Positions 60,037 through 64,000 of a stretch of DNA of 64,000 nucleotides are shown here, piece after piece (the first letter of the stretch is position 1; each line of letters starts with the position of its first letter). The DNA is taken from the NCBI GenBank assembly GCA_029593465.1, contig JAKTNK010000003.1, forward strand, positions 1-64,000, written 5' to 3'. Both the position numbers and the translations under genes were made by a program. The notes beneath the pieces were generated by a model that had not been told where the DNA came from, made no database searches, and saw only the letters and a list, made by a program, of their open reading frames with translations. Source of the DNA: Streptococcus suis (GTDB lineage Bacteria > Bacillota > Bacilli > Lactobacillales > Streptococcaceae).

Positions 60037-60200
60037 ACGGTCTGATGATTGAGCTAAAAAGCGCCCACCCCTCAGACCGCCAACAATTGTTTCGTCATTT
60101 TCTTATTAAGAAAACAGAATCTTCCCCCTAGTATCTGATAACTCTATTATTACTAAAAAACGCTCCCTACCGTGTAACTATCATCGCTAACCTCAGTTCA

Positions 60201-61046
60201 TCAACTGGTCTGTAACATAAGCAAATAAGCTAAGGCTAAATCATCTAACTGTTTGAGGTTAAGCCCTGTCGCTTGGTGATATTTATCCAATCGGTATTGT
60301 AAGGAATTGCGATGAATAAAGAGGCGTTGAGCGGTTTGGACAAGGTTTCCCTGCTCCTGCCACAAGGTTAGAACTAAAGCCTCACTATCCTTCAAGCGGC
60401 CCATTAAGAGCTGCAATTGCTGCGTAAGCAAGCTGATGTCCTTCTTGTGAACGATTGCCCATAGCAATAATTGCGAAAACGAAAGAAGGGCAGTCTGTCC
60501 CTCACAATGGCGATAATCTTCAAACAAAGCATATTCCAAGCGTAAGACCTGAGACACCTCTTGCTCTGATAGCCCTAACCAAGCATTGCCCACAAAAGCA
60601 CTGAGTCTCAACCCAAAGTCACCCTCCAAAGTCGGCAAAAGACTAGCAATCATGTCCTTAGCTTCGCCTCTATCCGCTACCGCCAGAACAAGGAGGGTCT
60701 GTGTGGAAGTCAAGGGATTAAGGCTCACCAAATGCGGCAGCAATTCCCTAAGCAAATCAGTCATCGCCGCTGGCAGATCTTTTGAATGCTTAAGCAGTAT
60801 CAGCTGCACATCCGTCTGTCGAATGGGTAGGTCAGCTTGATTGTTGAAGAATCGCCACCAAATATTATCCCTGTGATTAGACTCGTCTAGCTCTAAAAAA
60901 TGCTGTAAAAGAGCCGCTTCTCTATCACTCACCTGTTCCTTGGGAAGGTGAAAAAACCGTTCACCCTCACTGACTGTGTAAAACGATTCCCCAATAAATG
61001 GCTGTTCAGAATAAATCCCTTCTGGGAATACCTCACGAAGTTCCAT
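60201..61046 (-). CDS. PucR/CdaR-type helix-turn-helix regulator
   Basis: A 281-residue protein whose C-terminus carries the PucR/CdaR DNA-binding domain (LVQTAQRLFIHRNSLQYRLDKYHQATGLNL, about residues 235-264). The N-terminal part has no recognised sensory domain. It is convergent with the PucR gene and divergent from galM. The two regulators are related only in the DNA-binding domain. A similar gene often accompanies sugar genes in streptococci, so it may concern galM, but this is unproven. Confidence 0.8.
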   Translation of the reverse strand: MELREVFPEGIYSEQPFIGESFYTVSEGERFFHLPKEQVSDREAALLQHFLELDESNHRDNIWWRFFNNQADLPIRQTDVQLILLKHSKDLPAAMTDLLRELLPHLVSLNPLTSTQTLLVLAVADRGEAKDMIASLLPTLEGDFGLRLSAFVGNAWLGLSEQEVSQVLRLEYALFEDYRHCEGQTALLSFSQLLLWAIVHKKDISLLTQQLQLLMGRLKDSEALVLTLWQEQGNLVQTAQRLFIHRNSLQYRLDKYHQATGLNLKQLDDLALAYLLMLQTS

Positions 61047-61075
61047 AAAATCCCCTTCAAATCATGATTAGTATG

Positions 61076-61084
61076 ATTATAGCA
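61076..61084 (-). promoter_or_regulatory. promoter of the CdaR-type regulator gene
   Basis: On the minus strand TGCTATAAT is an extended -10, 29 bases before the ATG, with GAAGGGGA as ribosome site. Confidence 0.6.
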
Positions 61085-61133
61085 TAGAACATTAGCCATC
61101 GAGTAGCTTTTTCATCAAGACAAACACCCTATT

Positions 61134-61168
61134 GAAGCGTTTTCAAATCCCTCAAAATGGGGTATACT
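61134..61168 (+). promoter_or_regulatory. galM promoter with weak cre-like site
   Basis: TATACT at 61163-61168 is preceded 16 bases upstream by TTTCAA. TTGAAGCGTTTTCA (about 61134-61147) resembles cre with two departures from consensus and overlaps the -35. Confidence 0.4.
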
Positions 61169-61217
61169 AGCTGGTGACAGGAGTTAATTCTCAACAATGC
61201 ACGGAAAGGATCAAGCG

Positions 61218-62261
61218 ATGATTGCAAGTAAATACTTGACAACAAAACAAGGGCTAGTTAGGACTCTGACCTTAACCAACCAAAACGGGACTGCTGTGAC
61301 AGTGACACCCCTAGGCGCATCTCTCCTTAGCTTTAAAACAAAGGATAAGCATGGGCAACTGACTGATATTGTGTTAGGGTTTGAGACACTTGACGAATAC
61401 TTTGATAATACCAATACCTACTTTGGTAGCACCGTTGGTCGCGTGGCCAACCGCACGAAAGGCGCTCAGTTTTCACTGAATGGGGAAACTTTTCAAATCC
61501 CTCAAAACGAAGGCCATAACAACCTCCATAGTGGCCCTGATGGCTATCAGCTAAGGATTTGGGAAATGGACGCTCTAGATGAAGCTAACAACAAAGTCAC
61601 TTTCAAACTTGAAAGCCTTGAGGGCGATCAAGGGTATCCCGGCAATCTGACCTTAAAAACGACCTATCAACTAACCCAAGACAATCAGCTAACCATTTCT
61701 TACGAAGCTGTGTCAGATAAGGATACCCCATTTAGTCCAACCAACCATTCCTATTTCAACCTAAACGGTCATGCTTCTGGCTCTATTGCCAACCACCAGC
61801 TTCAGCTAAAAGCCAGCCACTACACCCCTATCCAAGATGATAAATCCATTCCAACCGGAGACATCCTTAACGTTGAAGGGACAGCTTTTGATTTTCGAAA
61901 ACCCAAAACAATCGGCCAGGATATCGAACAAGCCCTTGAACAACTCCAACTAGCCCACGGTTACGACCATAACTTTGCTATTGATTCCCCGAGTCTTGAG
62001 GAAGCTTTTGCGACTGTGATAGGCGACCAATCCGGTATCACCCTAAACGTCTTTACCAATTTACCAGGAGTTCAATTTTACACCGGTAATTTCTTAGGTG
62101 AAATTGCTGGAAAAGAAGCGACTAACTACCCTAATCGCAGCGGCTTTTGCTTGGAAACCCAGCACTTCCCAAATGCAATCAGCACCCCTACCTTCCCATC
62201 ACCCATCCTAAAAGCCAATACACCTGTGATATATGAGACTATCTACAAAGTCCGCTCTTAG
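61218..62261 (+). CDS. galM: aldose 1-epimerase
   Basis: Mutarotase converting beta- to alpha-galactose ahead of GalK. The 347-residue protein has the N-terminal VTPLGASLLSF, the substrate loop VGRVANRTKGAQF, NEGHNNLHSGPDG (catalytic His) and FSPTNHSYFNLNGH (second His). The catalytic Glu is in SGFCLETQHFPNA. ATG 61218 is chosen because AAAGGA lies seven bases upstream; the frame from 61197 includes it. It is unlinked to galKTE, 13 kb away, but belongs to the same pathway. Confidence 0.93.
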   Translation: MIASKYLTTKQGLVRTLTLTNQNGTAVTVTPLGASLLSFKTKDKHGQLTDIVLGFETLDEYFDNTNTYFGSTVGRVANRTKGAQFSLNGETFQIPQNEGHNNLHSGPDGYQLRIWEMDALDEANNKVTFKLESLEGDQGYPGNLTLKTTYQLTQDNQLTISYEAVSDKDTPFSPTNHSYFNLNGHASGSIANHQLQLKASHYTPIQDDKSIPTGDILNVEGTAFDFRKPKTIGQDIEQALEQLQLAHGYDHNFAIDSPSLEEAFATVIGDQSGITLNVFTNLPGVQFYTGNFLGEIAGKEATNYPNRSGFCLETQHFPNAISTPTFPSPILKANTPVIYETIYKVRS

Positions 62262-62262
62262 T

Positions 62263-62293
62263 CAAAACCTCCTTGTTAGACAAGGAGGTTTTG
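62263..62293. terminator. bidirectional terminator between galM and the ECF genes
   Basis: CAAAACCTCCTTG (62263-62275) and CAAGGAGGTTTTG (62281-62293) form a perfect 13-bp stem with a short loop. It ends three bases before the convergent ecfT stop. Confidence 0.88.
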
Positions 62294-62295
62294 CT

Positions 62296-63123
62296 TTAAA
62301 ATGGATTGTAAAAACGGCCACCATTTACCATGAAGAGGGCGATATCCAAAGCTAAAATCAAGGCACTTAGCAGGATAACCAAACTATCCTGCCTTGACCA
62401 AGCTGTCGCTTGATACCAGGTTCGTCTCTTGTATCTGCCAAAGCGTCGCAAGGTCATTGCGGTTGAAATGGTTTCAATCCTTTCTAAAGAGGCAAAAATC
62501 AAAGGGGTTATGATTTGAATATTCCCCCTAATTCTAGCCATTAAGGACGCTTTTTGAGACAATTCCAATCCCCTTGCTTCTTGAGAGTTTCGAATAATGC
62601 CAAACTCTTCCTGCAAATCAGGAATATAGCGCAGCGTCAAACTAACGGCATAGGCAAAGCGATAGGGCAAACCAAGCTGATTTAAACTCGACGCAAATTG
62701 ACTCGGATGTGTGGTCAAAAGGAAAATCACAGCTAATGGCAAGGTCGAGACATACTTAACAGCCACATTAAAAAGATAGAATAATTCTTCCAAGGTCAGA
62801 TCGTATGGACCTGGACCATCTAATAAGACGGTCTTAGCGCCATATAAATTCACACCATATTGGGGCGCAAACACGTAAATCATCGTCAGGTTCAGCAAGG
62901 CAAATAGACCAACAAAGGTAAACACAAAAGACACCTCTCGCCATTTAATCCCAGCCCTTAGAAAGAGGAGCAAAGAGCCCAGAGCAATAACAAGCAAAAA
63001 CCGTGTGTCATAGCTAGTCATCACAGCCACCGACACCAAGATGAAAAAGAGGAGCTTACTCGTCCCTGATAATTGGTACAAAAAGCCCCTACCCGGATGG
63101 TAGCCTAATAAACGATTGCTCAT
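62296..63123 (-). CDS. ECF transporter transmembrane component (EcfT/YkoC-like)
   Basis: A 275-residue membrane protein of the CbiQ/EcfT family: several membrane spans, then a cytoplasmic region with the Ala-Arg-Gly type coupling motifs (NSQEARGLEL, about 180-190, and a later MTLRRFGRYKRR). It couples an ATPase pair to a small substrate-binding membrane protein. It starts one base after the preceding ATPase gene. The substrate-binding component would lie outside the window. Confidence 0.85.
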   Translation of the reverse strand: MSNRLLGYHPGRGFLYQLSGTSKLLFFILVSVAVMTSYDTRFLLVIALGSLLLFLRAGIKWREVSFVFTFVGLFALLNLTMIYVFAPQYGVNLYGAKTVLLDGPGPYDLTLEELFYLFNVAVKYVSTLPLAVIFLLTTHPSQFASSLNQLGLPYRFAYAVSLTLRYIPDLQEEFGIIRNSQEARGLELSQKASLMARIRGNIQIITPLIFASLERIETISTAMTLRRFGRYKRRTWYQATAWSRQDSLVILLSALILALDIALFMVNGGRFYNPF

Positions 63124-63124
63124 C

Positions 63125-64000
63125 TTACAAGTTCCTTTCTAACGATTGATAATAGGCTGTGACGTCTTCTGGGGTTTGCCCTATTTGTTCAGCTAGCTGA
63201 TAGAGAGATGGGGTTTTAAGGTGGGCTTTCTGAACCAAGGTCGGATCTAATAAGACCATCTCTGGTGAACAGTCAGCCAAAATCCCTTGCTCACCGATAA
63301 CCAAGCAACGATCAGCATAGTCCAACATCAGCTGCATGTCATGGGTAATCATCACAATCGTATGCCCAGCTAGGCTCAATTCGCGTAGAAATAGCATGAT
63401 TTCCCGATAGGTCCGTTGATCCTGTCCTGCAGTCGGCTCATCCAAGATAATCATCTCAGGATTGAGCACTAAAATAGCCGCAATCGTCACGCGCTTTCGC
63501 TGTCCAAAAGACAAGGCCGAAATAGGCCAGTGACGGTAAGCATACAAACCACAAAGCTTAAGTACACGAGTCACACGTTCCTGGATGGTCTCCTCATCAA
63601 GATGGCATAGCCTTAAACCAAGGGCTACCTCATCCCAGATCATCGTTTGACTAATCATTTGATTCGGATTCTGTAAGACATAGCCAATCCGCTCCGAACG
63701 CTCCGTTATGGAATCCCCTAAAATAGACTTTCCTTTATAAATAAGATCGCCCTTAATCGGCAGGTAAGCACACAGCCCTTTGACTAGGGTTGATTTGCCA
63801 GTACCATTTTTACCGACAATAGCAACAAGCTCTCCTTTGTTTAAGGTAAACGAAGCACACTTGATAATCGGTTTGTCAGGGTCATACCCCACTGTCAAAT
63901 GATTCACTTCTAACAGCGGTGGGCTTGGTTTTTTAACCGTGTTTGTCAACCTTGGTAACCTCAACTCTGGGAGAGACATCTGTGATAAAGAGGTCACTTG
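63125..64000 (-). CDS. ECF/cobalt-type ATPase, probably second half of a YkoD-like double ATPase (5' end outside window)
   Basis: The visible 290 or so residues form one complete ABC ATPase: Walker A GKNGTGKST near visible residue 63, signature LSFGQRKRV, Walker B MIILDEPTAGQD. It is preceded by about 30 residues of Pro/Leu-rich linker (LPELRLPRLTNTV). The frame stays open to the window edge. The linker suggests the C-terminal half of a fused two-ATPase protein as in YkoD-type vitamin transporters. The GTG at 63997 could also be a start, but no ribosome site can be seen. Confidence 0.75.
   Translation of the reverse strand, partial: QVTSLSQMSLPELRLPRLTNTVKKPSPPLLEVNHLTVGYDPDKPIIKCASFTLNKGELVAIVGKNGTGKSTLVKGLCAYLPIKGDLIYKGKSILGDSITERSERIGYVLQNPNQMISQTMIWDEVALGLRLCHLDEETIQERVTRVLKLCGLYAYRHWPISALSFGQRKRVTIAAILVLNPEMIILDEPTAGQDQRTYREIMLFLRELSLAGHTIVMITHDMQLMLDYADRCLVIGEQGILADCSPEMVLLDPTLVQKAHLKTPSLYQLAEQIGQTPEDVTAYYQSLERNL

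Noticed and set aside
60038-60079. Terminator after the PucR-type regulator
   Set aside because: CGGTCTGA pairs with TCAGACCG, but the loop is long and no T run follows, so I could not call it.
63998-64000. GTG 63997 as the true start of the ECF ATPase
   Set aside because: The frame continues to the window edge and a linker-like stretch precedes the ATPase domain, so a start outside the window is more likely.

Overview
The window is a low-GC Gram-positive chromosome segment that reads as Streptococcus, probably the pyogenic group. Evidence: strong extended -10 promoters (TGnTATAAT), a sufCDSUB operon followed by dacA and opp, mecA beside a TagO-like gene, gpsA-galU, the yajC/uppS-cdsA-rseP-proS line, a short streptococcal SRP RNA beside tadA, and msmK-dexB. 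The species cannot be fixed from the sequence alone.

Layout. 1-355: right end of an IS6-family element. 498-1889: aspartokinase lysC. 2402-8140 and 8416-14901: two complete oligopeptide ABC importers in tandem on the minus strand, each with its own OppA lipoprotein. The first has a short OppB and the second has the long, Ami-type OppB. 15095-16345: DacA carboxypeptidase (plus). 16378-22116: Fe-S cluster operon, transcribed sufC-GNAT-sufD-sufS-sufU-sufB, with an acetyltransferase gene inserted. 22223-25277: TagO-like transferase, MecA, PAP2 phosphatase, DUF1697. 25377-27289: a small Cys/Trp-rich ORF, DUF2200, and an RclA/Har-like flavin disulfide reductase. 27482-28560: two decayed genes (YutG/PgpA-like and DUF1846-like). 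28578-31879: mutS2 divergent from zapA-cvpA. 32059-34000: gpsA-galU. 34318-34391: SRP RNA. 34525-36406: tadA, an MBL hydrolase and a nucleotidyltransferase. 36510-37859: an LPXTG surface-protein gene read in a single frame but broken by four stop codons. 38125-43473: proS, rseP, cdsA, uppS, yajC. 43575-44558: thioredoxin-like protein and a P-loop kinase. 44615-49413: galKTE divergent from galR. 49559-52371: msmK-dexB. 52614-60036: a catabolic cluster. 60201-64000: a CdaR/PucR-type regulator, galM, and an ECF transporter running off the window end.

The most interesting region is 52614-60036. A PucR-type regulator is divergent from an operon encoding a transcarbamylase with altered substrate-loop motifs, a YfcC-type transporter, a 285-residue amidinohydrolase-fold protein, a D-2-hydroxyacid dehydrogenase and carbamate kinase. 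It has the logic of the arginine deiminase pathway (guanidino compound to ureido compound to carbamoyl phosphate to ATP) but lacks ArcA and ArcD and adds a redox enzyme. A near-perfect cre site overlaps its promoter. I infer an energy-yielding pathway for a guanidino or ureido compound, possibly not arginine.

Several gene remnants (2052-2266, 27482-27996, 28140-28560, 36510-37859) and the IS end suggest a genome undergoing local decay.
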